From Thermotogota bacterium (lineage in GTDB: Bacteria; Thermotogota; Thermotogae; Petrotogales; Petrotogaceae): DNA of 64,000 bases. The position numbers and the translations under genes were made by a program. The notes under the pieces were generated by a model. It was not told the origin of the DNA. It made no database searches and saw only the letters and a program-made list of their open reading frames with translations. Shown here in pieces: positions 35,737-43,855 of this stretch; position 1 is the first letter of the stretch; each line of letters begins with the position of its first letter. The DNA is taken from contig JAKOZG010000033.1 in NCBI GenBank assembly GCA_029780115.1, positions 124,001 to 188,000 on the forward strand, read 5' to 3'.

Positions 35737-36627
35737 CTAAGCGCTTTCCATCATCATATTTTTTCTTACCAAAAAAATCGCTATAGTTAAACTTATGATT
35801 GTTAAAATAATACCCATAGCAGAAGCATAACCAATGTTAAAATATCTAAACGCCTGTTTATAAATATATAAAGAGAGCAGTGTAGTAGCATTTCCAGGCC
35901 CTCCTTCAGTCATTACAAACACTTCAGAAAAGATACGCAAAGCATCTATTAATCTTAGTAATATAGCTGTTGTAAAGGTTGGTTTTAGTAAGGGAAGTAT
36001 AATTTTAAAAACTTTATCCCAAAATCCGGCACCATCCAAATCAGCCGCTTCTATCAGCGAAGGAGGAATATTTATTAGACCAGAGTATAAGAACATAAAC
36101 ATAAATGGCCACATCCTCCAAATATCTTGAATTATTACAGCTGCATACGCTGTAGTTGGTTTTGCAAGCCAAGTTGTTTGTGAAACACCAATTTTTGTCA
36201 ACAAAAAACTAATAGCCCCATATTCTGGTTGTAACATTAACCGCCAAGTCAAACCCGACAAAACTGGTAAAACAAAAACTGGTAATAATAAAAGACTTCT
36301 AATAACTTTTACACCTTTGAACTCTCTATTTAAAAGCATAGCAACAAAAAAACCTATTACCGTTTCTATAGGTATGGCTATAAAAATGAAGCCTAATTGA
36401 AGAAATAGTGCATTCCAAAAAGATTTATCTTTAAAAATGTTTACAAAATTAGAAAATCCTATGAAACCTCTCGCTGATTCATCAATGAGGTCCCAATTAA
36501 AAAAAGATATCCCAAGAGCAAAAAGCAGTGGAAAAATCAATATTACTGCTACTAAAATTATGGCTGGCAATATAAAATAAAGAACAGGGGATTTCTCCCC
36601 TATCCTTTTTTCTTTTTTAGTAACCAT
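35737..36627 (-). CDS. ABC sugar importer permease (MalF-type)
   Basis: 296 residues, six membrane helices, EAA loop EAADLDGAGFWDKVFKIILP. It pairs with the downstream MalG-type permease to form the channel in the cytoplasmic membrane. Its start overlaps the binding-protein stop by 11 bases, so translation is coupled. The short periplasmic region between the first helices (FNWDLIDESARGFIGFSNFV) fits sugar importers of the CUT1 class. Confidence 0.9.
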   Translation of the reverse strand: MVTKKEKRIGEKSPVLYFILPAIILVAVILIFPLLFALGISFFNWDLIDESARGFIGFSNFVNIFKDKSFWNALFLQLGFIFIAIPIETVIGFFVAMLLNREFKGVKVIRSLLLLPVFVLPVLSGLTWRLMLQPEYGAISFLLTKIGVSQTTWLAKPTTAYAAVIIQDIWRMWPFMFMFLYSGLINIPPSLIEAADLDGAGFWDKVFKIILPLLKPTFTTAILLRLIDALRIFSEVFVMTEGGPGNATTLLSLYIYKQAFRYFNIGYASAMGIILTIISLTIAIFLVRKNMMMESA

Positions 36628-37912
36628 ATTTTTCTAGTACCTCGTTAACTCCCTTAATTATATTGTCAATAGCAACTTCAGGAGTTACTCTACCTGTTAC
36701 GCCTGCCAGCCAATTAACTTTAATTACATCGGAAACCTCTGCATATTTCTCAATACGAGGTCTAGAAACAGAATATCTCATTGAATTAAATATACCAACA
36801 AAATATGGTTTTTGTTCTACATATTTAGGATCTAACAGTAAATCGGTCCTTGCAGGAGTCATACCAACCTTTACCAATTCTTTCCCCGCTTCATAAGAAG
36901 ACCACCAATATGCAAATTCTGCTGCGGCTTCCTTGTTTTTTGAAGCATTAGGAATACCTAACATCCATGTTCCTCTTATTGCAGCTCTTTTTGCTGGGCC
37001 TGCTGGAGGAGCCCCATAGTAAATTTTTCCGGCTACAACTGACTGGTCTTTGTTTTCATGATCAGGCACTATTGCAGGCCATTGGAACATAGAAAAAACT
37101 TTTCCTTGATTAAATGCTGCTATCCTTTCAGAATGTCCCATATCTTCCCATCCTGGAGGTGCAAATTTGCATAATTCTTTATACATTTTTAGAGCCTCGA
37201 CTGCTTTTTCTTTATCTAAAACTACTTCAAAATCATGTTCTCCAACTTGTACTAGAACATTCGTACCATAAGATTCAAACATAAAGATGGCTTCACAAGT
37301 TGCTCCTTCTGCATTTTTGGTGAAAGGTGCAAAACCGTATATTCCCTTGGTTGACAAATATTCGCTTATATCTAATAATTGATCAAATGTTTGTGGAATG
37401 TCAAGTTCATAACCATACTTTTGCATAAACTCTTTTTTGTACTGTTCGTTATTTACGATATCTTTTCTTGTCAACCAAACATAAACGTTACCGTTAATAG
37501 GGAGCCCCCTATATTCACCATTCCAAAAGGATCCTTCAGCAACACCTGGGATTAGATCCCTTTCAAGATCTATCTTAGAGTAGATTTTTCCTTCTGGCCA
37601 GGCAGAATACGGCATAAAAAGGTTACCAACCTGCGGTACAAAAGGCTCGTCAACACTTACTAGATCGTAATCAGCTTTACTACCTGAAACAGAAAGAGCT
37701 AACTTTTCAAGGATAGAACCACTTGGTATCCTTTCGAAAACAACTTTTATACCTGTTTCATTTTCAAACTGCTTTATCATAGATTCAACCGCGACTGTTA
37801 AAGCATCATCCCACACAAGAACCTTTATAGTGCTCCCTTTATACGGTTGTGAAAACAAAAAGGTGCTAACCAACAATACTAGAATCAAAAAGTACTTTCC
37901 TGCCTTTCTCAT
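36617..37912 (-). CDS. ABC importer sugar-binding protein (CUT1 class)
   Basis: 431 residues. Signal peptide RKAGKYFLILVLLVSTFLFS is followed by the extracellular solute-binding protein type 1 fold: TIKVLVWDDALTVAVESMIK, VFERIPSGSILEKLALSVSG, DYDLVSVDEPFVPQ, IPQTFDQLLDISEYL. It has no lipobox Cys, so it is probably held in the periplasm. The ATG at 37912 follows a GGAAGGGGTGG tract; a TTG at 37930 is the alternative. It is the first gene of the leftward operon, divergent from the catabolic operon. Likely ligand sulfoquinovose or its glycoside. Confidence 0.88.
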   Translation of the reverse strand: MRKAGKYFLILVLLVSTFLFSQPYKGSTIKVLVWDDALTVAVESMIKQFENETGIKVVFERIPSGSILEKLALSVSGSKADYDLVSVDEPFVPQVGNLFMPYSAWPEGKIYSKIDLERDLIPGVAEGSFWNGEYRGLPINGNVYVWLTRKDIVNNEQYKKEFMQKYGYELDIPQTFDQLLDISEYLSTKGIYGFAPFTKNAEGATCEAIFMFESYGTNVLVQVGEHDFEVVLDKEKAVEALKMYKELCKFAPPGWEDMGHSERIAAFNQGKVFSMFQWPAIVPDHENKDQSVVAGKIYYGAPPAGPAKRAAIRGTWMLGIPNASKNKEAAAEFAYWWSSYEAGKELVKVGMTPARTDLLLDPKYVEQKPYFVGIFNSMRYSVSRPRIEKYAEVSDVIKVNWLAGVTGRVTPEVAIDNIIKGVNEVLEKYGY

Positions 37913-38164
37913 TGTTACCACCCCTTCCAAAGATTTTCAAACAATTCCACCCTGTCTTTTTTGTATATTTTATAAATGACCTCAAAGTATATGATGATTT
38001 ATTCGTTTTGTAAAAAATTAAACATATTTAGTACATTTACATTTTATCACTGGTATTACCTTTTAGCAAGTTTGAAAAAAACCGTTCTTATTAGAAAGGA
38101 GCAGTTTAAAGGTTATTATCTTCATTTAATGATGATTTTCTTATTATTTCTCATTTTTCTATTT

Positions 38165-38193
38165 TTGACAAAGAAAACAGAAAGTGCTACAAT
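38165..38193 (+). promoter_or_regulatory. Strong promoter of the sulfoquinovose catabolic operon
   Basis: Perfect TTGACA (38165-38170), 17-base spacer and TACAAT (38188-38193), with TG before the -10. It would give a leader of about 250 bases containing the repeat hairpin and operator. Confidence 0.65.
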
Positions 38194-38402
38194 GGTAATA
38201 CCACTATTCTTTTTAAAATATCAGTTTTTCAAAAACCTTTAAAATTAAGGTGTTGAATCTAAAGTGGTTCTAGGGCGAAGCCCTCACCTCTTTCTTCGCT
38301 CAAAATAAATAAAAAGTTAAAGCAATCTGCTATTGGCAAAACCTAAAATTTTAGAAACATCTTATAAAAATTAAAAACTATAACATTTATTAAAAAACTA
38401 AT

Positions 38403-38419
38403 TTTTAGAATTTCTAAAA
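38403..38419. promoter_or_regulatory. Palindromic operator candidate (site 1)
   Basis: TTTTAGAA-T-TTCTAAAA, a perfect 17-base palindrome 29 bases before the transaldolase start. The same palindrome precedes the pfkB gene at 48003-48019, tying the two transcription units together. Confidence 0.55.
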
Positions 38420-38447
38420 CAACTATTAAAAAAGAGGAGGATAAAGG

Positions 38448-39116
38448 ATGAAACTTTTTCTTGACAGTGCCAAAATCGACGAAATCGTCTATGCAATTGA
38501 AAAATGGGGTATTGAAGGAGTTACAAGCAATCCAAGACACATAAAAAACTCAGGTAAATCTATGGAATATTTTATGAATGAAGCAAAGAAAGTAGTTGAA
38601 AATACCAACATAACAGTCAGTGTTGAAGTCGATCCACACCTTAATAAAGCTGAAAAAATCGCAGAAGAAGCTAAAAGAATTGCAAGCATTTCCGAAAATT
38701 TTGTTGTAAAAATTCCTGCAACAGAGGAAGGATTATATGCAGTTAAATTATTAAAAGATACATCAGTCAAAGTAAATGTCACGTTAGTATTTAATCCTGT
38801 ACAAGCTTTACAAGCTGCTAGAATGGGGGCATACTACATTAGTCCATTTGTTGGCTGGAGAGAGGAAAGAGGAGAAAACAATATAAACTATGTTTCAGAC
38901 ATAGTCAATGCAGTTCACAATTATGGATTTAAATCTCAAGTTCTCATTGCAGCAATACGAAACGCCAAACAAATTATCGAAGCTATTAACGCAAAAGCGG
39001 ATATCTTAACCGCAGGTTTTGAAGTATACAAGAACGCTTTTGATACACCATACACCAAGATGGGGCTAGATATCTTCAGTCAAGCTTGGGATGAAATAAA
39101 AAAGCAGGAGGGATGA
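38448..39116 (+). CDS. Transaldolase-family enzyme, candidate sulfofructose transaldolase/aldolase
   Basis: 222 residues, the short transaldolase/fructose-6-phosphate-aldolase type. MKLFLDSAKIDEI and the Schiff-base Lys88 in NFVVKIPATEEG are clear; VTLVFNPVQALQAARMGAYYISPFVGW completes the barrel signature. The usual GVTTNPSLI reads GVTSNPRHI (21-32), adding an Arg at a position next to the substrate phosphate pocket, which could instead hold a sulfonate. By context it would cleave 6-deoxy-6-sulfofructose to sulfolactaldehyde plus a C3 unit, either moving it to an acceptor or releasing dihydroxyacetone. First gene of the catabolic operon; AGGAGG precedes it. Confidence 0.8.
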   Translation: MKLFLDSAKIDEIVYAIEKWGIEGVTSNPRHIKNSGKSMEYFMNEAKKVVENTNITVSVEVDPHLNKAEKIAEEAKRIASISENFVVKIPATEEGLYAVKLLKDTSVKVNVTLVFNPVQALQAARMGAYYISPFVGWREERGENNINYVSDIVNAVHNYGFKSQVLIAAIRNAKQIIEAINAKADILTAGFEVYKNAFDTPYTKMGLDIFSQAWDEIKKQEG

Positions 39117-39118
39117 AA

Positions 39119-39424
39119 ATGGCATTTTACAAATTCTTGGTTCACAAAGAAGGAGACAGTGTAGGAATTGCAACAGATGATCTACAACCACATGAAAAAG
39201 TCAAAGGAAAAGTATTAGAAGGTGAAGAAGAATACGAAATAAATGTGCTTATGGAAATACCTTTAGGATACAAAATAAGTTTAAAAGACATCGAAGAGGG
39301 AGAAGAAATCATTGAGTATGGAGAAAAAATCGGAAAAGCTATTAAACCTATAAAAAAAGGTGAGATGGTACACGTTCATAACATAAAAAGTATCATATGG
39401 GGAGGTAACAAAGATGGAGAATAA
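39119..39424 (+). CDS. suyA: 3-Sulfolactate sulfo-lyase small subunit (SuyA)
   Basis: 101 residues of the SAF-domain type that forms the small half of altronate-dehydratase-family enzymes. KFLVHKEGDSVGIATDDLQP and the C-terminal GEMVHVHNIKSIIW are the SuyA landmarks; HVHN carries conserved His residues. Together with SuyB it splits (R)-3-sulfolactate into pyruvate and sulfite. The ATG at 39119 is seven bases from AGGAGG; the ATG at 39113 overlaps the transaldolase stop but is too close. It overlaps suyB by 11 bases. Confidence 0.85.
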   Translation: MAFYKFLVHKEGDSVGIATDDLQPHEKVKGKVLEGEEEYEINVLMEIPLGYKISLKDIEEGEEIIEYGEKIGKAIKPIKKGEMVHVHNIKSIIWGGNKDGE

Positions 39425-40568
39425 GATATTTGGTTATGTCAGAGAAAACGGAAAAATAGGGGTTAGAAACCATGTTTTAATTATCCCTGTTGATGATATA
39501 TCAAATTCTGCAGCAGTTGCAGTTGAAAATATAATTCATGGAACCTTAGCTATTCCTCACCATTATGGAAGATTGCAGTTTGGTAAAGATCTTGAATTAT
39601 TTTTCAAAACCATGATTGGAGCTGGTTCTAATCCAAACGTTGCAGCAGCTATAGTTGTAGGAATTGAACCAAAATGGGCAAATAAAATAGCTCAAGGAAT
39701 TGCTGAAACAGGCAAACCAGTAGAGGCTTTCTACATAGAAAAAAATGGGGAACTCAAAACAATTGAAAAAATGTGCCGTTCTGCTGTTAGAATGGTAGAA
39801 CATGCAACAAGCTTAAAAAAAGAATGGGTTAATTTTTCTGATATCACAATTAGTTTAAAATGCGGAGAATCTGATACAACCTCAGGATTAGCTTCAAATA
39901 GGATAGTTGGCAGATTTACAGAAAAATTTTTACAAAATAATGGAACCGTTCTATTTGGAGAAACAACTGAATTAACAGGAGCAGAGCACATAGTTGCCCA
40001 GCGTTTAAAAAAAGAAGAAGACAGAAATAAGTTCTTAAAAATGTTCAATGAATACCAAGAGTTAATCAAAGAACAAGGCGTTGATTTATTAGGTTCACAA
40101 CCAACTGAAGGCAATATTGCAGGTGGATTAAGTACGATTGAAGAAAAGGCACTTGGAAACATTCAAAAGATTGGAAATGCAAAAATCGATAGTGCATTAG
40201 ATTATGGTGAACAACCTGTTGGAAAAGGCTTACACTTTATGAACACCTCATCAGCTGCGGCTGAGGCAGTGACACTTTTTGCAGCAGCAGGGGCTGTTGT
40301 TCACCTTTTCCCAACAGGTCAAGGAAATATTATTGGTAACCCGATTATTCCTGTAATCAAAATTACTGCAAACCCAAACACGGTCAAATATATGTCAGAA
40401 CACATTGACCTTGACGCCTCAGGATTATTAAATCTTAGAGAAAATTTGGATCACTATGCCGACTGTTTATGGAATAAAATAATAGAAACTGCAAACGGAA
40501 AATTTGTAAAAGCAGAAATACTAAAACATAGAGAGTTTGTCTTAACAAAATTATATCCGAGTGCGTGA
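39414..40568 (+). CDS. suyB: 3-Sulfolactate sulfo-lyase large subunit (SuyB)
   Basis: 384 residues, UxaA C-terminal family. IFGYVRENGKIGVRNHVLII, GTLAIPHHYGRLQFGKDLEL, GAGSNPNVAAAIVVGIEP, SLKCGESDTTSGLASN and FPTGQGNIIGNPIIPVIKIT agree strongly with SuyB rather than altronate dehydratase, especially the PHxYGRLQFG segment. These enzymes use an Fe ion. The reaction releases sulfite and pyruvate, removing the sulfonate group. Overlaps suyA; the LarA homologue starts 5 bases after its stop. Choice of sulfolactate over altronate also rests on the neighbouring sulfoquinovosidase. Confidence 0.85.
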   Translation: MENKIFGYVRENGKIGVRNHVLIIPVDDISNSAAVAVENIIHGTLAIPHHYGRLQFGKDLELFFKTMIGAGSNPNVAAAIVVGIEPKWANKIAQGIAETGKPVEAFYIEKNGELKTIEKMCRSAVRMVEHATSLKKEWVNFSDITISLKCGESDTTSGLASNRIVGRFTEKFLQNNGTVLFGETTELTGAEHIVAQRLKKEEDRNKFLKMFNEYQELIKEQGVDLLGSQPTEGNIAGGLSTIEEKALGNIQKIGNAKIDSALDYGEQPVGKGLHFMNTSSAAAEAVTLFAAAGAVVHLFPTGQGNIIGNPIIPVIKITANPNTVKYMSEHIDLDASGLLNLRENLDHYADCLWNKIIETANGKFVKAEILKHREFVLTKLYPSA

Positions 40569-40572
40569 TAAA

Positions 40573-41820
40573 ATGAAAGAAGTACTCATCCCTTTTGGAA
40601 AAAGCAAATTAAAAATTACACTTAAAAATCAAATTGTAGATGTAATAGACACAGATAAAAATAGAAATATCAAACTTACTGATGAAGAGACGATAAAAAT
40701 CGTTGATTCATTTACAAGATCTTTATCCCTAAAAGACAAAAACGACGTGGCAATAGCCATTCCCGATATCTCTAGACCTAAAATCCCTGAAACTATATTT
40801 TGCCGACTTTTGGAAAACTTATTAAAATCCTTTGATGGTTTGATAAAAATATTTGTTGGAACCGGACTGCATAACTTTAGTATTTCAGATAAGGAATTGC
40901 TAATACCTAAAAATTATGCCAATAATAAACGGATAAAAGTATATTTTCATGATGCCAAAAGAGGCAACAACGTCTTTCTAGGTAAAACAAAAAGAAACAC
41001 ACCTATTTACATTGAAAAAGAATATTACCTAAGTGATCTAAAAATGTCTATTGGTGTAGTAGAACCTCATCAATTTGCTGGCTTTTCTGGAGGGGCGAAA
41101 GGAGTTGCAATAGGATTAGCAAGTGACGAAACAATATCTAAAAACCATAAACTAATAACAGATCCTAGATCTAGAATGGGTGTTATAGCAAATAACCCCC
41201 TAAGAGAAGACATTGAAGAAGCTGGATTAATGATAAAAATAGACTATTTAATAAACATCGTAATGAATACAAACAACGAACCTATGCAAATATTTTGTGG
41301 AGATAATCCTGATTCGTTTAATGAGGCAGTAAATTACATAAAAAAACTATCAGGTTACCCTGTAAAAAGGAAATATGATTTAGCCATCACTTCTCCTGGC
41401 GGATTTCCTCGAGACATAGATCTGTATCAAGCCCAAAAGGCTTTAACTCCTGCATTATCATTTTGTAAACATGGAGGTAGTATCTTACTTGTATCTGAAT
41501 GTTCTAGAGGATTTGGAGAAACTAGCTATATTGATTTAATAAAAAAATATAAAACTGCTGAAGATGTTATTAATAATTTTGACGCTGAAAACTTCATTGT
41601 AGGACCTCATAAAGCGTTATTGTTTGCTAAAGCAGCGCTAAGCCATAATCTGTATATTTTTTCATCAAACATAGAGCTACTTAGTGATCTAAAAGATTCA
41701 TTTTTAATCCCAGTCGACGATCTGCAAATTTTCTTAAACGGAATTCCTATAAATAACTCAGTTTGTATCTTGCCAAGAGCCGTTCAAGTCTTACCTGTAG
41801 AATCGGAAAACAATATTTGA
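40573..41820 (+). CDS. larA: LarA-family nickel-pincer hydroxyacid racemase, candidate sulfolactate racemase
   Basis: 415 residues. Every active-site residue I recall from Lactobacillus LarA has a counterpart: Asp65 and Arg68 in DISRPKIP, His100 in GTGLHN, His166 and Lys176 (cofactor lysine) in VEPHQFAGFSGGAKG, His192 in KNHKL, and Gln286/Lys289 in YQAQKA. The family interconverts 2-hydroxyacid enantiomers with a nickel pincer nucleotide. Position right after suyAB points to sulfolactate as substrate (inference). The cofactor genes larB, larC and larE are not in the window. ATG 40573 is preferred; a GTG at 40561 overlaps suyB. Last gene before the repeat array. Confidence 0.82.
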   Translation: MKEVLIPFGKSKLKITLKNQIVDVIDTDKNRNIKLTDEETIKIVDSFTRSLSLKDKNDVAIAIPDISRPKIPETIFCRLLENLLKSFDGLIKIFVGTGLHNFSISDKELLIPKNYANNKRIKVYFHDAKRGNNVFLGKTKRNTPIYIEKEYYLSDLKMSIGVVEPHQFAGFSGGAKGVAIGLASDETISKNHKLITDPRSRMGVIANNPLREDIEEAGLMIKIDYLINIVMNTNNEPMQIFCGDNPDSFNEAVNYIKKLSGYPVKRKYDLAITSPGGFPRDIDLYQAQKALTPALSFCKHGGSILLVSECSRGFGETSYIDLIKKYKTAEDVINNFDAENFIVGPHKALLFAKAALSHNLYIFSSNIELLSDLKDSFLIPVDDLQIFLNGIPINNSVCILPRAVQVLPVESENNI

Positions 41821-41840
41821 TTCAGCAGGGCTAAAAATTA

Positions 41841-42360
41841 GTTTTTGAATTTAAACAGGTCCAGGGCGGAGCCCTCCCCCCTCGGTACAAGTACAAAAAT
41901 TACAATTGTTAATTATTGTTTTTGAATTTAAAGGGTAACAGGGCGGAGCCCTCCCCCCTTGATACAAGTACAAAAATTGCAATTGTAAATTATCGTTTTT
42001 GAATTTAAACAGGTCCAGGGCGGAGCCCTCCTCCCTCGGTACAAGTACAAAAAATGCAATTGTAAATTATCGTTTTTGAATTTAAAGGGTAACAGGGCGG
42101 AGCCCTCCTCCCTCAGTACAAGTACAAAAAATGCAATTGTTAATTATTGTTTTTGAATTTAAACAGGTCCAGGGCGGAGCCCTCCCCCCTCGGTACAAGT
42201 ACAAAAATTACAATTGTTAATTATTGTTTTTGAATTTAAAAGGGTAACAGGGCGGAGCCCTCCTCCCTCGGTACAAGTACAAAAATTGCAATTGTTAATT
42301 ATTGTTTTTGAATTTAAAAGGGTAACAGGGCGGAGCCCTCCCCCCTTGATACAAGTACCA
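41841..42360 (+). repeat. Tandem repeat array A, seven units of 77-78 bp
   Basis: Cores AGGGCGGAGCCCT start at 41863, 41940, 42017, 42094, 42171, 42249 and 42327. Each unit also has a GGTACAAGTAC segment, an ACAAT...ATTGT pairing and TTTGAATTTAAA. Two unit types (CAGGTCC before the core in units 1, 3, 5; GGGTAAC in 2, 4, 6, 7) alternate, giving a 154-bp higher-order period. It splits the catabolic genes into two blocks. Confidence 0.9.
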
Positions 42361-42372
42361 ATAGTTTAAACT

Positions 42373-42393
42373 TATAAAATGTAGTTTTTAGAA
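42373..42393 (+). promoter_or_regulatory. Candidate promoter/operator half-site before the aldehyde dehydrogenase
   Basis: TATAAA (42373-42378) followed after seven bases by TTTTAGAA (42386-42393), a half of the palindrome found at 38403 and 48003. It suggests a separate start for the second catabolic block after the array. Confidence 0.35.
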
Positions 42394-42431
42394 TTAGTAT
42401 TAAAATAAAAACAAAGGAGGTTACTATCAAA

Positions 42432-43850
42432 ATGGAGATGATAATTGGAGGAAAAAAAGTTACTAAACCAAAAATGATAAAAGTCTATAATCCTTTTAAT
42501 GGTGAAATTGTCGGCGAAGTTCCTGAAGCAGAGGTATCGGATGTAAAAGTTGCAATCGAACTTGCTGAAGAAGGAAAAAAAGCTATGAAAGAACTTCCTT
42601 TACATAAAAGAGCTGAAATTCTATTCAACACAGGACTTTTGTTAGAAAAGAATGAACATAAAATCACTGATATTTTAGTTAAAGAAGTTGGAAAAACTGT
42701 GAACGAAGCTAAGTCAGAAGTTCTTCGAACAGCAGATTTATTCAAATACGCCTCAGAAGAGGCTAAAAGAATCCACGGAGAAACGTTACCTTTTTCTTCT
42801 GTTACTGGATCAGAAAATAAAAGAGGAGCATATATTTTAGAGCCTGTTGGGATAGTAGGAGCAATTACCCCTTTTAATGTTCCACTTTCATTAGCCGCTC
42901 ATAAAGTTGCCCCTGCTATAGCTGCAGGAAACGCTATTGTCTTAAAACCTGCTACTCAAACTCCTTTGAATACATTAATGCTTGGAGAATTACTACTTGA
43001 AGCTGGCATGCCCCAAAAGGCTTTAAGTGTTTTAACAGGACATGGAAGTACTGTCGGAAATGCGATTGTTGAAGATCCTAGAATAAGATTTCTAAGTTTC
43101 ACTGGTAGTGCTGAGACTGGTAAAAATATTGCGAAAAATGCTGGAATTAAAAAGATTGGATTAGAATTAGGCTCAAATGCACCTTTAATTGTTATGGACT
43201 CTGCAAATATTGATAAAGCGGTAAAAGCTACTGTTAGTGGAGGATTTTCTGTCGCTGGACAAATTTGTATTTCAGTTCAACGAGTCTTTGTCCATGAAAA
43301 AGTTTATGAAATATTTATCGATAAATTAGTGAAAAAAGTTAAAGAAATTATTTTTGGAGATCCAACAAAAGAAGAAACAATTATGGGACCAGTCATAGAT
43401 GAACAAAATGCTATTAGAATAATTGACTGGATAAAAGAGGCAGAATCAAAAGGTGGAAAAATACTAACAGGCGGCAAAAGAAACTACACGCTAGTTGAAC
43501 CTACAGTGATTATAGACGTTCCTTTAGATTGCAAAATTATGCAAAATGAACTTTTTGGTCCTGCTGTTGCCCTAAGAAAAGTCAAAAACCTAGATGAGGC
43601 TATAAATCTGGCAAATCAAAGTGTTTATGGTCTTCAAGCTGGAATATTTACTAAAAACATTTTTGAAGCATTTAGAGCTGCTCAAGAAATAGAAACGGGC
43701 GGTGTAATGATAAATGAAGGTCCCAGATACAGGGCTGATTTTATGCCATACGGTGGGTACAAAATGAGTGGTATTGGCAGAGAAGGAATAAGATATGCAA
43801 TTGAAGAAATGTCGGAAATAAAGGTTATATGTTTTGATATAGAGGGGTGA
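42432..43850 (+). CDS. NAD(P)-dependent aldehyde dehydrogenase, candidate sulfolactaldehyde dehydrogenase
   Basis: 472 residues. The oxyanion Asn is in TPFNVPLSL, the NAD-binding loop is LSFTGSAETGK, the general-base Glu is in LELGSNAPL, and the catalytic Cys is in AGQICISVQRV. Length and style match the GabD/succinate-semialdehyde group, the group to which known sulfolactaldehyde dehydrogenases belong. In the pathway it would oxidise 3-sulfolactaldehyde to 3-sulfolactate for SuyAB. AGGAGG precedes the ATG. The isomerase start overlaps or abuts its stop. Confidence 0.85.
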   Translation: MEMIIGGKKVTKPKMIKVYNPFNGEIVGEVPEAEVSDVKVAIELAEEGKKAMKELPLHKRAEILFNTGLLLEKNEHKITDILVKEVGKTVNEAKSEVLRTADLFKYASEEAKRIHGETLPFSSVTGSENKRGAYILEPVGIVGAITPFNVPLSLAAHKVAPAIAAGNAIVLKPATQTPLNTLMLGELLLEAGMPQKALSVLTGHGSTVGNAIVEDPRIRFLSFTGSAETGKNIAKNAGIKKIGLELGSNAPLIVMDSANIDKAVKATVSGGFSVAGQICISVQRVFVHEKVYEIFIDKLVKKVKEIIFGDPTKEETIMGPVIDEQNAIRIIDWIKEAESKGGKILTGGKRNYTLVEPTVIIDVPLDCKIMQNELFGPAVALRKVKNLDEAINLANQSVYGLQAGIFTKNIFEAFRAAQEIETGGVMINEGPRYRADFMPYGGYKMSGIGREGIRYAIEEMSEIKVICFDIEG

Positions 43851-43855
43851 AAAAG

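Larger units (their letters stand above)
37913..38447. other. Divergent control region of the sulfoquinovose cluster
   Basis: This 535-base spacer between the binding-protein gene and the transaldolase gene holds the rightward promoter (38165-38193), one AGGGCGAAGCCCT repeat core (38272-38284), the palindrome CTAAAATTTTAG (38343-38354) and the TTTTAGAA operator-like palindrome (38403-38419). An ORF of 88 codons at 37976-38242 looks non-coding: it has no ribosome site and an odd composition. Confidence 0.6.

Noticed and set aside
37976-38242. 88-codon rightward ORF
   Set aside because: No ribosome site, odd composition, and it overlaps the catabolic promoter.
39119-40568. Altronate dehydratase UxaA (split)
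   Set aside because: Same superfamily, but motifs fit SuyA/SuyB, no other hexuronate genes are present, and the neighbours are sulfosugar enzymes. Alignment would settle it.
41841-42360. CRISPR array
   Set aside because: The 77-78 bp units repeat along their whole length without unique spacers, and no cas gene is nearby.
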